Positions 1 through 12,439 of a DNA stretch of 64,000 nucleotides are shown here, piece after piece. Position 1 is the first letter of the stretch; each line of letters begins with the position of its first letter. The stretch is from Nymphaea colorata. Taxonomy: Eukaryota; Streptophyta; Magnoliopsida; Nymphaeales; Nymphaeaceae. A program made the position numbers and the translations under genes. The stretch covers positions 2,916,001-2,980,000 of the forward strand of contig NC_045141.1 of the NCBI RefSeq assembly GCF_008831285.2. The letters are read 5' to 3'. A model generated the notes under the pieces. It made no database searches. It had not been told where the DNA came from and was given only the letters and a program-made list of their open reading frames with translations.

Positions 1-1260
1 GTGTCAAGCTAAGATCACACTCTTCAGTGTCTAGTATAAGTACTTCAGACTTTCATTTCAGTTCCTTCATCCATATTCGAGCTCATTTTCCATTTTACAA
101 ATTTATGATTTGTCAAGTACAAGACATCAACTTTTAGTGTAGCTCAATATTCAAAGCTAAATTATGATCAATGTGGGCATCAATTTCTCAATTTGTTTGC
201 ACCATTGTGATCAACAACTCTTCAAATGAGTATTTATAGCTTTGGAATGTGTAGACATGGCTTATATTCAAAGTTTTTATTTTTCCCTTGCCTAGGCTTT
301 AGATATCCATACAAATTGAATATTTGAGACTTGAAGAGGCAAACGAGGTTATTTTTCCACCATATTTCACAAGATGCTTTATTTTTACCTTGCAGATGTC
401 TCAATGTAGTCAAGTCACCACACAACCCACCGATTTTGATTTTCATGTCCAGCGTATTTTGGTCATTTGCCACTAGGTGCATAATTTTCACAAAACCCAA
501 CTTAGGAGGCACATAAACCTAAGTTGACATTTCATACATATTTACATGAATGCAGTAGGCTTGAGCCCACTCTCAGTCCACATCAAATTTCTACTGAACT
601 AGGTTTTTCAAAAAATAACACCAAGGCTGTGCCTAGTAAACTTGTCCCCAACCTAGGTCTGAATTCACTTTCAAAATTGGGCCCAGCCCATATCTAGCAC
701 AAATAATTTATCCTAATCGAGCTAGACCCAAGTTCATGCCATTTCTATATCTTCAAAATCTATATCCAGATCTCATGTCCAATTTACATATCTGCATTTC
801 ATATCCAAATTTCAAATAGATCATTGTAGATTCAGGTCCATTATTTCAATTTCTTAATCTCAACATTACATCTTGATGCAGATTTTTATATCATATCCAA
901 ATCCATCTTCTAGAATCTTCTTCAAATCTGGTCCCAAATCTATATTCCAGTGTCAAATCTGGTTCCAGGATCCACATGTGAGGTTAATACACATTATATT
1001 CAAATAGTGCATCATGCATTTCTCACTTTGTGCTTAATGTCAATTCATATGAAAGTACATGAATTGTGCAAAATTATTTGTTGAGCACACAACATAGATG
1101 GAATTTGAATTAATATTCATATGTCGTCACAATGGACATTTTTATCTCATGTCTATTTCAAACTATGTTTTTAATGTATGTTTTCTCCACTCTATACTCA
1201 TCGATCGCTTGTTCTTCACACTTAATGTCAATCTGAATGCTTTATCATGAACTAAACAAT
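1..1260. other. Noncoding repeat-derived DNA (LTR-like)
   Basis: I see no credible gene here. The stretch from about 541 to 1,300 has the same order of short phrases as 12,980-13,760: a run of 'ccagat/ccaaat' phrases, then 'ccacatgtga(a/g)gttaat', 'cttaatgtcaat' and 'acttctccatgca'. The two are therefore diverged copies of one repeat, most simply LTR or untranslated DNA of an old Tat-type retrotransposon. No ends or target duplication can be defined. Confidence 0.45.
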
Positions 1261-1806
1261 ACTTCTCCATGCATGCACTGCTTTTCAGCAGTATTGGTAT
1301 CAAATTGACATAATTCATATGCATTTCACGAAGCAGAATAGAGTTTAAAACAACATGTAGGCTTCAAGAACAAAAGGTTGGATTGTCAAAACAAGTTGGC
1401 TCACGTGAAAGGTTGGATTCTCATAAAAGCTGAAAACTGAATTTTCGTAAAGGTTGCATTTCATAAATATTGAAAGTTGAATTTTCAAAAGCTCAATTTT
1501 GTAAAAGACAGTTTAAAAGTTAGATTTTTATATACTTCTCCATGCATGCACTGCTTTGCAGAAGTATTAGTATCAAATTGACATAATTCATATGCATTTC
1601 ACAAAGCATAATAAAGTTTAAAACAACATGTAGGCTTCAAGCACAAAAGGTTGGATTGTCAAAACAAGTTGGCTCACGTGAAAGGTTGGATTCTCATAAA
1701 AGCTGAAGAAACTGAATTTTTGTAAAAGTTGCATTTCATAAATATTGAAAGTTGAATTTTCAAAAGCTCAATTTTGTACAAGACAGTTTAAAAGTTAGAT
1801 TTTTAT
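1261..1806. repeat. 273-bp tandem duplication
   Basis: Two head-to-tail copies, 1,261-1,533 and 1,534-1,806. Both begin acttctccatgcatgcactg and both contain the phrases 'aggcttcaag' and 'ggctcacgtgaaaggttgg'. They differ only by scattered substitutions and a few short indels, so the duplication is younger than the surrounding repeat DNA. It carries no coding frame. Confidence 0.85.
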
Positions 1807-1899
1807 ACGCATAAATTCACATAAAACTGGAGTTTCATAAAAGTTGGATCTTCAAAGAAAGTTGAAAGTTGGATTTTCATAAAGTTTGAATTTTCATAA

Positions 1900-3075
1900 A
1901 TGTTGAAAGTTGACGGCCCAGTATGAGAGGCTTGAAAGTTGTGTGTCCTTGTGTGAAAGGCCTAAAAGTTGGATGACCTTGTATAAGAGGTTAAGAAGTT
2001 GGGTGACCCAATATGAAAGTCGGAAAGCAAGGCTACCATACATGGGAGATCAAAAAGTTAGGTGACCCTATATGAAAGGTCTAAAAGTAAGGTGACCTTG
2101 TGTGGCAGGTCGGAAAGTTGGGTGACCCTATATGAGAGGTTTAAAAGTATGGTTACCTCATGTCGGAGGTTAGAAGGTATGGCGATCCTGCATTGGAGAT
2201 CAAAAAGTTAAAAGTTGGTTGTCTTCATGTGGGAGCTCAAAAAATGCTGATCTCACCGGGCAAATCAGAAAATTGGGTTAACTCTTATGGGACATAAAAA
2301 AGTAAGCTGATCTTGTGAGGGATCAAGAAGTATTGTGATGTTGTGAGAGGGATCCAAACGCAGGGTTCTATCACATGGGAGATTGGAAAATTGGGTGTTC
2401 TCTCATGGGAGATTCAAAAGTAGGATAAACCCACATGGGAATCAAAAAATAAGGTGATCTCATATTGGGATATCGGAAACTAGGGCGATCTCCTGTGGGA
2501 CATCAGACAATAGGGTGACCTCACTTGGGAGATCAGACACTAGGATGACCTTGAATTGGAGGTTGAAAATTAGGGTGACCTCACATCAGAGATCACAAAG
2601 TAGGGTGATATCACAAAGGAGATCATGGTGATCCTGCATGGAAGATCGAAAAGGTGGGTGATCTCATGAGCGAGATCAGAAAGTAGGGTGATCTTGTGTG
2701 GGAAATTGGATAGTAGGGCAATCTCATATGTTAGATTAGAATGTAGGGTGACCTTACATGGGAGATTGGAGAGTAGGGTGATTTTGTGTGGGAATTGGAA
2801 AATAGGGTGATATATCAAGGGGGGTCGATAAGTTGGATTATCTTGCATGGGAGATCAGAAAGTAGAGTCATCCCACAAGGGAGATCGGAAAATAGGATGA
2901 TCTCGCGAGGGAGATTGAGAAGTAGGGTGATCGCTTATGGGAGATCAAAAGGTAGGGTGTCTGGTGTTGTAGATTACAAAGTTGGGTGACCTCATGTAAG
3001 GGATTGGAAAGTAGGGTGATCACACGTAGGAGATTGGAAAGTAGAAATTGTGGCCACATGTGAGAGGTTTGAAAT
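1900..3075. repeat. Minisatellite, 30-bp period, about 38 copies
   Basis: A tandem array with a 30-bp unit resembling 'agtagggtgatctcatgtgg' followed by 'gagatcagaa'. The period is obvious because successive 60-base lines carry the motif in the same columns. Units diverge by point changes and occasional 1-3 bp indels, and the left end is the most degenerate. Because 30 is a multiple of 3, open frames through it encode decapeptide-like repeats on both strands. These are by-products of the period and not genes. Confidence 0.9.
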
Positions 3076-3254
3076 CGGAAAGTTGACAGCTCTTAAAAGA
3101 TTAGTAGGGTTAAAAGTTTGCAGGTTGGTGGTCTTGATGAGGCTGGAAGGCATAAACAGAAAGATGGTGCCATCAAAAGAAAGGTTGTAAGTGGATGCTC
3201 TTGAAGAAGCTGGTTAGTAAAGGTATAAAGTCGGTGGCTTTAGAGATTCTAGGA

Positions 3255-3400
3255 GATTAAATGTTAGAAGTTACCTGTGAAAAATGTTTTTTCCCCTTCT
3301 AACATTGCTGTAATTAATGGGAAAGCTGATTAAATTCTAGAAGTTACCTGTGAAAAATGTTTTTTCCCCTTCTAACATTGCTGTAATTAATGGGAAAGCT
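3255..3400. repeat. 73-bp tandem duplication
   Basis: Two nearly identical adjacent copies, 3,255-3,327 and 3,328-3,400, each containing 'tagaagttacctgtgaaaaa' and 'taattaatgggaaagct'. Only a few bases differ, which marks a recent local duplication just beyond the minisatellite. Confidence 0.85.
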
Positions 3401-3403
3401 GCT

Positions 3404-5150
3404 TAAATTTGGGGTTTCAAGTGTTAGCAAGTGTTGAGGGTGACTTTCAAAAGTTGAGTGATAATATGAAAATAGTCATCAAATGACTAAAAATTGGATT
3501 GACAGAAAAAATAATATGACAAACCTTGAGGAATTAGCTACTGGGAAAAGGATCATGCCTAATTCTGGGGCTAGCAAAGAGAAGCACAATGCAGTCCACA
3601 ATTGCATATATGAAATGAAATAATGTGATATAGTCATCATTTGAAGATGGTTCCATTTTAAACACCTTGATATTCATTCAAATGTGGGAGTACAAGTTCA
3701 AAGAAAGGACATAGAAAACTCTACTAAAGTGAAGAGTACAAGTGGAAGGAAATTCGAAAAGACCCTAGGAACATTATGTGAAAACCAAAATGGCAACTTT
3801 AATAGGGACTGGAAGGATCTAGATAAAATGGCCCTCTTCAAATAACTTTTGATCATAATTTCTTGATTACTATATTTTCAATCCTTGATCAAGAACTTGA
3901 ATGATATGTTTCAGCACAGCACAGCCTTCAGTGCAATGTCCATTAACACAATGAAATTTACAAAGGCTGCGCACATTTTTTTCCTTAATGGTGGGAGTGG
4001 TTCAAACATCGAATAGTCTGCCAATATGCTTCAGGTTATTGACCCCAGAAGTACTAGCAATGAGATTTACACTTCCTTAGGTTTAGTCCCGCCATGGAAG
4101 ATAGCAGCAAGGTAGCAAACATGCAAATAGACAAAGAGTTTTCAAATATGAACATGCAGTGGCTTCTAAGCTGGGGGCTAAAATCGAGAAAAGGGTGAAC
4201 AAAGTTTCAAGCAGTGCTTACATTAAGGAGGTTTCTGTTTGCATAATTCTATGTGTGCATACTTAATTCTCCTCAATTGTACCAATTAGTCAAAGCTCTA
4301 AGTCAACATAAGATGCAGGCAATTTCTAGAATTTAGATGGCATATAGAATCGAGTGTAGGTAGAAGGTCAGAATTTACTCAAGAGAACGACAGATGCCAT
4401 CGTGCTCACCAAATTGTTTTCTTGTAAATTTTTTCAGTCTTGCATATGAACCATAAGTGAAAGAAAAATGTATTCTTCTCCAAAAAATTGTGCAGAGGAA
4501 TCTATGAGGAATAGGGCTTGACCTGTTAGTATGAAGTTTGGTTGTTCCTGGCCCAGGGGTAACCAAACTAAAGAATAAACTCTACCATTCCACCAAATTA
4601 ATAAATTTAATATTATCGTAAATGCAATGCATACTTGAAGTAAAGATGTTCTAATTTTGAAAATCATCGTTTTAATGGAAGTCTAAAGTAACCTCAAATT
4701 AAGGGAGGTTAATAACAGTAAACCATATTCTCCCCAAATTATCATAGGCCATGTGATCATGACCCTAATCTACATGATGTGTGATCAAAGCAAAGCAGCT
4801 TAGTTTTGCAAAATGAAAGTTTTGAGAGATCTAATTGGCCTGAGATTCAAGAGTGCTTGAGTAAGTAAAAGACCCTTATTTATTCCTAGCTCATCATAGG
4901 CCATGCAAAGCCTTATTCATTGCCAGTCAACATAGGCCATGCAGGTATGTCCAAGATCTGTATGATGCATGATCTCAATGATTTAACTGATTAGTGGTTT
5001 CCAAATGAGGTGAATTTAAGTTGGCTAAATTTTGAGTTTTGAGGTTCAAAGTTTTGGGGATGATTAGAAAGTTGAAAGTGAAAATTAAACCTTGAAATGA
5101 GGAGTCAGTTTATGGTTTTCTTGGTTGTTTAAAGATATAGTTTTAAGAAT
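3404..5150. other. No recognisable gene; one short coding-like frame
   Basis: Mostly AT-rich noncoding DNA. One plus-strand frame at 3,645-3,845 (66 codons before a TAA) has a charged, protein-like composition with segments such as KSTSGRKFEKTL and NRDWKDLDKM, but no start codon and no family that I recognise. It could be a decayed retrotransposon or gene fragment, or chance. Otherwise I see nothing. Confidence 0.3.
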
Positions 5151-5189
5151 CAGGTTGTTATGCCTGACTTAGTTGGACCTAAGTTCAAG

Positions 5190-5640
5190 TATGGCTTAGG
5201 TTAAAGACCTTGATTAGGCTGAGTTTGGCTTGACTAAGTTGGATCACAATGAGGACTTGAATGGATTAGCGTTTGACTTAGCTTGAACCTTACCCAGGTG
5301 TAGGACCTTGAGTAGCTTCGCTAACCTAGAGCTAACCAGGTGGGTTTTAGGTGACTTGTTTAGTGTGAGATAGGGGTCAAATCTTACTCGGGTTATGGAC
5401 CTTAGGTAAGCTGAGATGGGATTTACCAAACCAATCAGGACCTAAAGGTTTAAACTGATTTAGTGTTTGCTAAGCTACAACCACATTCACGTTATGGACC
5501 TTAAATAAGTCCATCTAGCCTTGACCAAATCATTTGGGCATATAAGTAATCTAGCTTTGACAGTTGGCTAGACTTGGCCTTGTCTAGGCTATATACCTCA
5601 GACGACCTGAGACAGCTTTGCCAAGCCAGATTAGCTTGAT
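5190..5640. repeat. Degenerate tandem repeat, about 100-bp period
   Basis: The phrase '(ta)tggacctta' with a following '(a)taagct' recurs near 5,193, 5,299, 5,394, 5,493 and 5,590, spacings of about 95-106 bp. 'gacttagcttgaac', 'ttgaccaaa' and 'tttggcttgac' recur in between. About 4-5 diverged units. No gene. Confidence 0.55.
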
Positions 5641-5887
5641 GGTTTGACTTGAGTTGGTGGTTGGCTAGGCTCAGACTACGTGACATATGTGGTGACCATC
5701 TATTGACAAGGACAAACACAAAAATCATCCCACTATTAGAGAATGCTAGTAAATTTCATCCTATCAAAGTCATCCATTATTTCCACACCGATAGTTGAGG
5801 AGGGCATGGGCCTAGGTAAATCAGAATTTACAAATAAAGGTTTGGAATTAAAGTTACCTATGTAACTGGTTCTGAGAGATTCTTGAG

Positions 5888-7550
5888 ATTATGCCAGCCT
5901 TCAAACTGGTTCAGAAGGGTACCTCTTTACCAAGGATAGGTCAATGCTAGCAAGGAAACGTGATTCAAACATCAAAAGGAGAGATATGTATCAGCTCAAC
6001 AGAACTAAACTTCTTGAGATGGAAGGGGTAAACATATTCTTAATGTACATCCACTAACATACAACCCATTTCCCTTGAAACATGTGTAGTTCTCCTTTGT
6101 AAGTTCTTTTTTTTCTGAGAGCAGCGAAGTTAAAATGAAGCCTTTCTTGTTCTTATATTAGCAAGAAATCTATGCAACCTGGTCCCTTAAGGCACTGCTC
6201 TTAAATACATATTTGCAGGCCTTTGCTTTCAGGCTTGTTGAAAGCACATACCAGGTCTTTGGCCTATTTCAGTTCAGGCCCTTCTTTATTGGTCAAAGAC
6301 TTCAATCTAGCAAAACAATGGGGACAATTCTAAACTTAATGTGGCCATCCCATATTTCTAATGACTACTGTCTAAAATTAGAATGGTTACTTCATTCTTC
6401 ATTATTTAATTGGCACTAGTGAAAAAATATATATATGAAAATTTGCCCAAAAATAAAACCATTAAGCCTTATTATGCATGTTGGCAGGCACTGTATCTAG
6501 GTAGATTTCATAACAAGAAGATAAGAGTTATATATTGAGTTTCTACTAGGGCCTACCCATCTTCGATGTCTAGCTTTGCAACCTAAATGTCCATGATCCA
6601 CAGGCATCACTGAAGGGAAAGCTAGTAGTACCTGCATCAATGGAAGGGGCAGTCCTGAGCATGCAGGTAAAAATCTTGGTTTAAGTGGGTATCAACCCCT
6701 CTGAGGCATGCAAATGCAGATTAATTTGGTTTACACTCCACTTTTTTTTATATTCTAAATTAGCTTTTCTCTTTTCAATTTTTGTGTAAGATCTATAGTC
6801 TGCTTCATCCTGATTCAGGACAGCTTATAACATGGTATGTTTCTCTATATTGGAAAATAATTCGCTTGTGATTATACATCTGATAAAATAATCATAGTTT
6901 GTTTTGGTGTGGAAAGAGTGGTTTCCCTTTATACCACTGATATGAAAACCGTTCCATGCATGGATCAAAAACATGTCTAATTAAGGAAACACGAAATAGT
7001 TCACAATTGATTAAATTTTCACAAAAACAGTAAATTCTAAGAAATGAGAACCCAAATCCACTCCTCAACTCTGATCTTTCTAACATTCTAAGCCGTCCAT
7101 CTTCATACATAAGTCAAATAACAACTCTGTAAGTCTATGGCTCTGTGATTCTGTCATGTGTGTGTGTGGTTGTGCCTCATTGCATATCTATAGTTTGAAA
7201 ACTAAAGCAAACTGAACAACCATGTTTATGTATTATAGTTTGAAAACTAAAGCAAACTGAACAACCATGTTTATGTATTCAATGAGTTTTGGCGCCATCA
7301 CTGATACATCAAGGTACATCTCAATTTTAACTTGAAGCAGGTGACTGAGCTGATGTGAAGAGGTGAGGTAGTGTCTCGCACCACGGACACAGAATCTGTG
7401 ATTTATGCTCCTCAAGATATGCCAAGAAAAGGCAGTATAGCATTATCAATACCTAAGATAGCAAGGTAAGTATACATAACAGTCATTTGAAAGCTGTTTG
7501 TGAAGTCTGTACCTGGAATGAGTTTTGTAGGAGACACAAGTTGAAGCAAG
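5888..7550 (+). pseudogene. Exon-like remnants of an unrecognised plant gene
   Basis: Four plus-strand segments look like phase-compatible exons with AG acceptors and GT donors: 5,888-6,027, 6,219-6,254, 6,604-6,666 and 7,341-7,465. A possible 20-bp fifth lies at 7,531-7,550. Translated pieces include GSEGYLFTKDRSM, RRDMYQLNRTKLLEMEG, AFAFRLVESTYQ, GKLVVPASMEGAVLSMQ and DMPRKGSIALSIPKIA, which are protein-like and low in stops. The 7,341 exon has an in-frame TGA six codons in, and no promoter, start or further exons are visible, so I call it a decayed or partial gene. I do not recognise the family. The intron holds a 45-bp tandem duplication. Chance splice-like frames remain possible. Confidence 0.35.
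7189..7278. repeat. 45-bp tandem duplication
   Basis: Two identical-looking adjacent copies (7,189-7,233 and 7,234-7,278) of a unit containing 'tttgaaaactaaagcaaac' and 'aaccatgtttatgtat'. It lies just upstream of the 7,341 exon-like segment. Confidence 0.85.
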
Positions 7551-9120
7551 GTTAGTAGCTAGTCCACAACCAAATTAGGTAGAAGTACTGACCAAGCCAG
7601 GAAAGGACCAGGGCTGTAGCAGTAGCACACTTATTTTATCTGGGATAACTTTGGAATACAATGTTCTGGATCTGATTACACGAGTGGAAAGTAAAACAGA
7701 CTGTGAACCCTGCATGAGTACGGTCGGTACTTGGTCATGGGTTTCTTAGGCCTAATTCATGAAGAAGCCTTTCTGTCATATAAGAAAACTAATCTAACAG
7801 AATCAACCGAGCAACTACAATATATAAACCATCATAAAATACTAATAGAAAATTAAACAGTTAAAGTTTCTTCCTCCAAAACCCTTTGTTTTTTCCTCTT
7901 GACCATAAATAATCAACTCGAAAAACAGAAGGATCCACATATAATATATCAAGCGGAAAGGAAAGAAAATAAACACCAAATTATTCAAAGGAAGAACACT
8001 ATAAAATTCCCATCATGGATCTACGACCTCCATTGGTCGCCCATCACCTAACGTAATTCCATTGGGCCTAAACTCGATGGATGACCTCATTCCATCATCT
8101 CTTTAGTGCATACTAATTTTAATTGCCCTGCTGGCCTGCACGATGCCATTAGAGAGCTCTCTTCTCTATCTCTCTCTCTCTTTAATGCTCATTGACATTG
8201 AATGTCGTCAATTGTACATGTTTCCACCGGAGCACTTGAAATCCTCCATTAACAAAAAAGGCAAAAATCATAAAAGAAAGGAACTTGAAAACTGAACCAT
8301 CTGTTTAGCTGCTAATATTTAGGCTATATTTTGAAAATCATATTGTTAATATTCCAGAGTAACGAATGTTCACATTGGTGAAGAAAACTGCAGGGGATAA
8401 GCCAAATCATAGTAGTGAGAATACGAATCCCCAAATAAAGGAGGAGAGGACCAACAAAAACAGAGATCAAAGTAAAGCAAGGAAAGGGACAAATCCACAT
8501 ACAAAGAGAGACTGAGAGAGACACACACAAAGCAGTTGTTGTCGAGGGTGTAGATTGCTGATCATGTAGCAAAAGCAAAAGGCAAGGGCTTCAACTGCTG
8601 AAAACCTTTGAGAGAGGCACCTCATCGATTAGCTGCTCAATCTCTAATCTCTTTACTGGAGTACCTCAATCCAGAAGAATGATGGTGGAACTTCAAGTTG
8701 TTGTAGTGGAATGACGCCAACAGTGCCCTCATGCAAAAGCTCATATGAGGTATGCAAGATAACAAAAAGAAAAATTTGGGAAAATATCAAAGGGAAAGGC
8801 AAGAGAAAGTTGGGGAAATCTTACCGCGACGGGAAGATAGAGAAAAAAATTGGGCAGGAATAATGAGGGATCTATACGGGTGAAGAGGGTAACGGATATA
8901 GGTCTTCCCGGCTCTTTGCCTCGTGAGGAAGGACACCGGTGTCCCATTATTACCGGTGAAGTAGTCACCGTTATAAGTTTAAATCTATACCCGTGCAAAT
9001 CATCACCGGTGTAAGCATGTGTTTTTGTAGCGATTGGTACCAACCTCCATGCTGAAGAGAAATAAATTTCATCCAATTCCTGAAATAATACAAAGTTATT
9101 TTTGCTTGGAACTACCAGGA
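7551..9120. other. No recognisable gene
   Basis: AT-rich DNA with a short CT microsatellite near 8,160-8,180. A 111-codon minus-strand frame at 8,741-9,076 overlaps a stretch with repeated 'caccggtg/taccggtga' half-palindromes. I see no protein family in it and treat it as chance. The plus strand at 8,584-8,710 has a short protein-like frame (LLKTFERGTSSISCSISNL) that could belong to the decayed gene upstream, but no join is convincing. Confidence 0.35.
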
Positions 9121-9239
9121 CATGCCATGGTTAGATCCAAAATTGGTGGAAGACAGGCAAACTTTGAAACCCTAAAGTAACCCAGTAAAATAGAAATTGA
9201 GGAAGCTAGACTTTAGAATCATGAACAAGGTCAAAGAAG

Positions 9240-11475
9240 GATTAGAAGATCTAATTATCTAGAATGGTTAGCAAATGTTGTCATAGTACCAAAGAAAAAT
9301 GAGAAAGTCGGAATATGTTTCGACTTCTGTGATCTCAATGAAGTCATTCCAAAAGATGATTATCCACTATAGGACACAGGATGTTCTCTTTCTTAGATGG
9401 TTATTTAGGCTATAAGACTTCATTCACAACCCTTTTGGGGTACCTTTTGCTGCATAATGATACCATTTGACTTAAAAAGCAGGTACTATATACCAAAAAG
9501 CAATGGCAATAATTTTTCACGAACAGATGCACCAAGTTATGGATGCATATGTTGATGACTTCTGGGTTAAGTCCAAGACTCAAATAGACCAACTTGATGT
9601 CCTCAAACAAGTATTTGATAGATTGATTCAGTACTAGTTGAAATTAAAGCCATAAAAATCTGTATTCGGTGTTGAATCAGGAAAGCTTCTTGGATATATG
9701 GTCAACAAAAAGGAGATTTAAATAAACCCACAAAAGCTAAGGCCATAATTGATATGCCCACTCCTAGAACCCTTAAAGAACTCAGAAAATTCATTTTGAA
9801 TTTGTCTCTCAGATGTGAACCGTTCAACAATCTTCTCAAAAAAGGAGACAAATTCAAGTAGGGCCCACAATGTCAGCAATCTTTGGATCATATCAAACAG
9901 TATCAATTGGATCCACTTGCCATTCAGTTGCCAATACTAGGGAAACCACTTTTGTTATATGTCCCCGTAAATAAATAACTCAGATTGTAGCAAGTTTTTA
10001 GCCCAATATGAAGAAGGGTGTAAAATTGAACATGCAATATACTATGTGCGCATTACTTTTGTACAATATGAAAAGTGGTATTCTTCAATAGAGAAGACTT
10101 GTTTAGCATTAGTATGGATGTGTCAGAAACTGAGACATTACCTTATGTTTTGCAAAATCAAAGCGAATTTCTTAGTAGCCATAGCTAAATGGCAAGTACT
10201 CCTCATATAATATGGTCTAGAATACATTCTTCAAAAGTTTATAAAAGGGCATGCAATAGCGGATTATCTAGCATATTTCCCCTTAATAGAAGATCTCATG
10301 CCGAAGAATGACTTCCTTGATGAGCAGATCTTACATGTAAAGGCAGCACTAGCATGGACCTTGTTTTTTGATGGATCTAGGAACCTGATAGGAATTGGGA
10401 TAGCAACCCTCCTACTCTTGCCTAAAAAAAATGATACCATACTCTCTCCAACTAGACTTTGTCTGCACACTCAACATAGTGGAATATAAAGCTCTTATAC
10501 AAGGCCTCAAGATACTATTAGGATTAAACATCATCATAAGAGTCCATGCTGACAAAGACTCCCTTCTCATTGTAAATCAAGTCAATGAAAAATGCAAAGT
10601 GAAGGATTCCAAACTCATGCCCTATCAAGGGACGACCAAGACATTGGTCAAATAATTTGATGAATTTCAACTTCTATATGTCAAAAGGGAATAACTAGTC
10701 TGCAGAAAGTCTAGCTGGACTATGCTCCATCATTACCTTCAAGAAATTTGAGTTGTGTAGAAAGCCTTTAAAGTTGGAAAGCTGACAAGACTAGCCTATG
10801 AAAGTATTGAACAAATCAACCAAGTGGAATCACATGAAGCACCATGGTGTCAAAACATAAAGAACTACTTGGAGACCAGAGATTTCCCTCTGGATACATA
10901 AAAAAAAGAGCAGTAAGCTATTCAAATAATGTATCGGCCTATGGGCCATGTAGGCTACCAAACTCTCACCAAGCAGTTAACCAAAGCTGGCTATTACTAA
11001 CAAACTATGCAACAAGATTGTTATAAATATGTCAAGAAATGTTTTAAATGCGAAAATTCATGCAGACTCCATTCATTCATTGACTGCATATTTACACTTT
11101 CTGGTCTCTCTAGAGTCTTTCTCAATGGAGGCATTTGATGTTGTAAGGCCCATCAATCCCTTCGTGTCTTATGGTCGTAAGTACTTCTTTGCAGACACAG
11201 GATATCTTACCAAGTGGGTAGAAACTATCACACTCAAGACAGTGAAAGCAGCCCCATAGTGACTTTCATTCACAAGAACATCCTGTATAGATTCAAGGTA
11301 TTGCACTATATTGTCTCAGATAATGGAAGACACTTCAAAATGAATGCACATAGAAATTTTGTTCAAAATCTAGAATCAAGCATCACTTTCAACACCTTAC
11401 TATCCACAAGACAATGGTTAGGCAAAAGCCACAAACATGATTCTTCTTTCATCAATAAAGATTACATTTTTTGAT
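9240..11475 (+). pseudogene. Decayed Tat-type Ty3/gypsy pol (RT, two RNase H, integrase)
   Basis: Remnants follow the pol order across many stops and frameshifts. RT-like phrases start near 9,265 (EWLANVVIVPKKNEKVGICF, DFCDLNEVIPKDDYP), with a palm remnant YVDDFWVKSKTQ near 9,550. The usual RNase H follows at about 10,030-10,200 (QYEKWYSSIEKTCLALV, KLRHYL). A second, archaeal-type RNase H lies at 10,350-10,640 (TLFFDGSRN, EYKALIQGLKILLG, DSLLIVNQVN). Integrase core remnants lie at 11,140-11,400 (TGYLTKWVE, VSDNGRHFK). Two RNase H domains in tandem are the hallmark of the Tat lineage (Retand/Ogre group). It is clearly non-functional. The related integrase at 17,940 belongs to another copy. Confidence 0.8.
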
Positions 11476-11839
11476 GCCAAGACTTATCCTGTCACATATG
11501 TTCATCTTTCTTCCAACCCTTCAACTAGGGGCATCTTTTATCACATGCACCAAATCACATGGCGTAAATGTTCAAATGAACGTTTTTAAAATCATTTTGA
11601 AAAGGGTTTTAAAAAAAAAAGAATCTCCAAAGTGTTTCAATGTCATGTAAGCAAATTTTTTTTCGAAATTCTTTTCCAAAGTACTACAAAGTTTCCACGT
11701 ACAAATATTGAACACCCACAAGTATAAAATCTTGAAAATCTATACATGCTGCATAGATTTGGTGCAGCTTTTTCTGCAAGTCAAAGTTTTCAACTTGCAA
11801 GGCCATTGAACTCGTGTCTATGTGCAGAAAATCTCACAT

Positions 11840-12120
11840 AGATACACCTCTTGTAGTGTTAAGGTGCACGAGAGCCTCGTCTTACGCCTAGATGTGCCTT
11901 TTTCTAGTGTCTAGGTGTACCAGAGCCTCGTCTCATGCCTAGATGCACCCCTTCTGTAGCATCTAGGTGCACCATAGCCTTGTCTCAAACCTAGTTGTGC
12001 TCCTTTTGTAGCATCTAAGCACACCAAAGCCTCGTCTTACACATAGTTGCACCCCTTTGTAGTGTCTACAGCACCAGAGCCTTGTCTCATGCCTAGATAC
12101 ACCCATTTTCTCGTGTTTAA
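11840..12120. repeat. Tandem repeat, about 52-bp period, 5 copies
   Basis: The phrase 'agcct(c/t)gtct(c/t)a' recurs at about 11,874, 11,925, 11,977, 12,030 and 12,079 (spacing 49-53 bp), each followed by 'cctag(a/t)t(g/a)cacc' and 'tgtagc/gtgtcta'. It lies between the Tat integrase remnant and the LTR-like region, a usual place for tandem repeats in the untranslated tail of Tat elements. Confidence 0.8.
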
Positions 12121-12439
12121 GCACACACCATCATTTGAAAGTAAAACACATGAATTTTGAAATTGAATATCCTAAGAGGACTTGTTTATTGAATTTTGCT
12201 ATTAGACGAAAAGTCATAATATGAACCAAGGAAGTAAACTTAATCATTTTGAGGGAATCAAAATTCAAGAAATGGTATTTATGCAAATCATCAAAAGGTG
12301 CCATGGGAATCTACTGAAATTCATGTGATAATAAGGATTTGAATTGATTTGAGTGGACCAAGCAAGACTCTTCAAAATGTGTTGAGGGATGGGCTTGGGG
12401 GAAGTATAGCCATTTTATGGAAACAATACTCAAGAATAC

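Noticed and set aside
1900-3075. Open frames on both strands through the 30-bp array (for example 2,570-2,848 minus, 2,786-2,989 plus)
   Set aside because: The unit length is a multiple of three, so frames stay open by default. Peptides differ between units with no conserved pattern.
8741-9076. 111-codon minus-strand frame
   Set aside because: Overlaps a stretch with half-palindromic 'caccggtg' motifs. No recognisable domain, splice structure or promoter.
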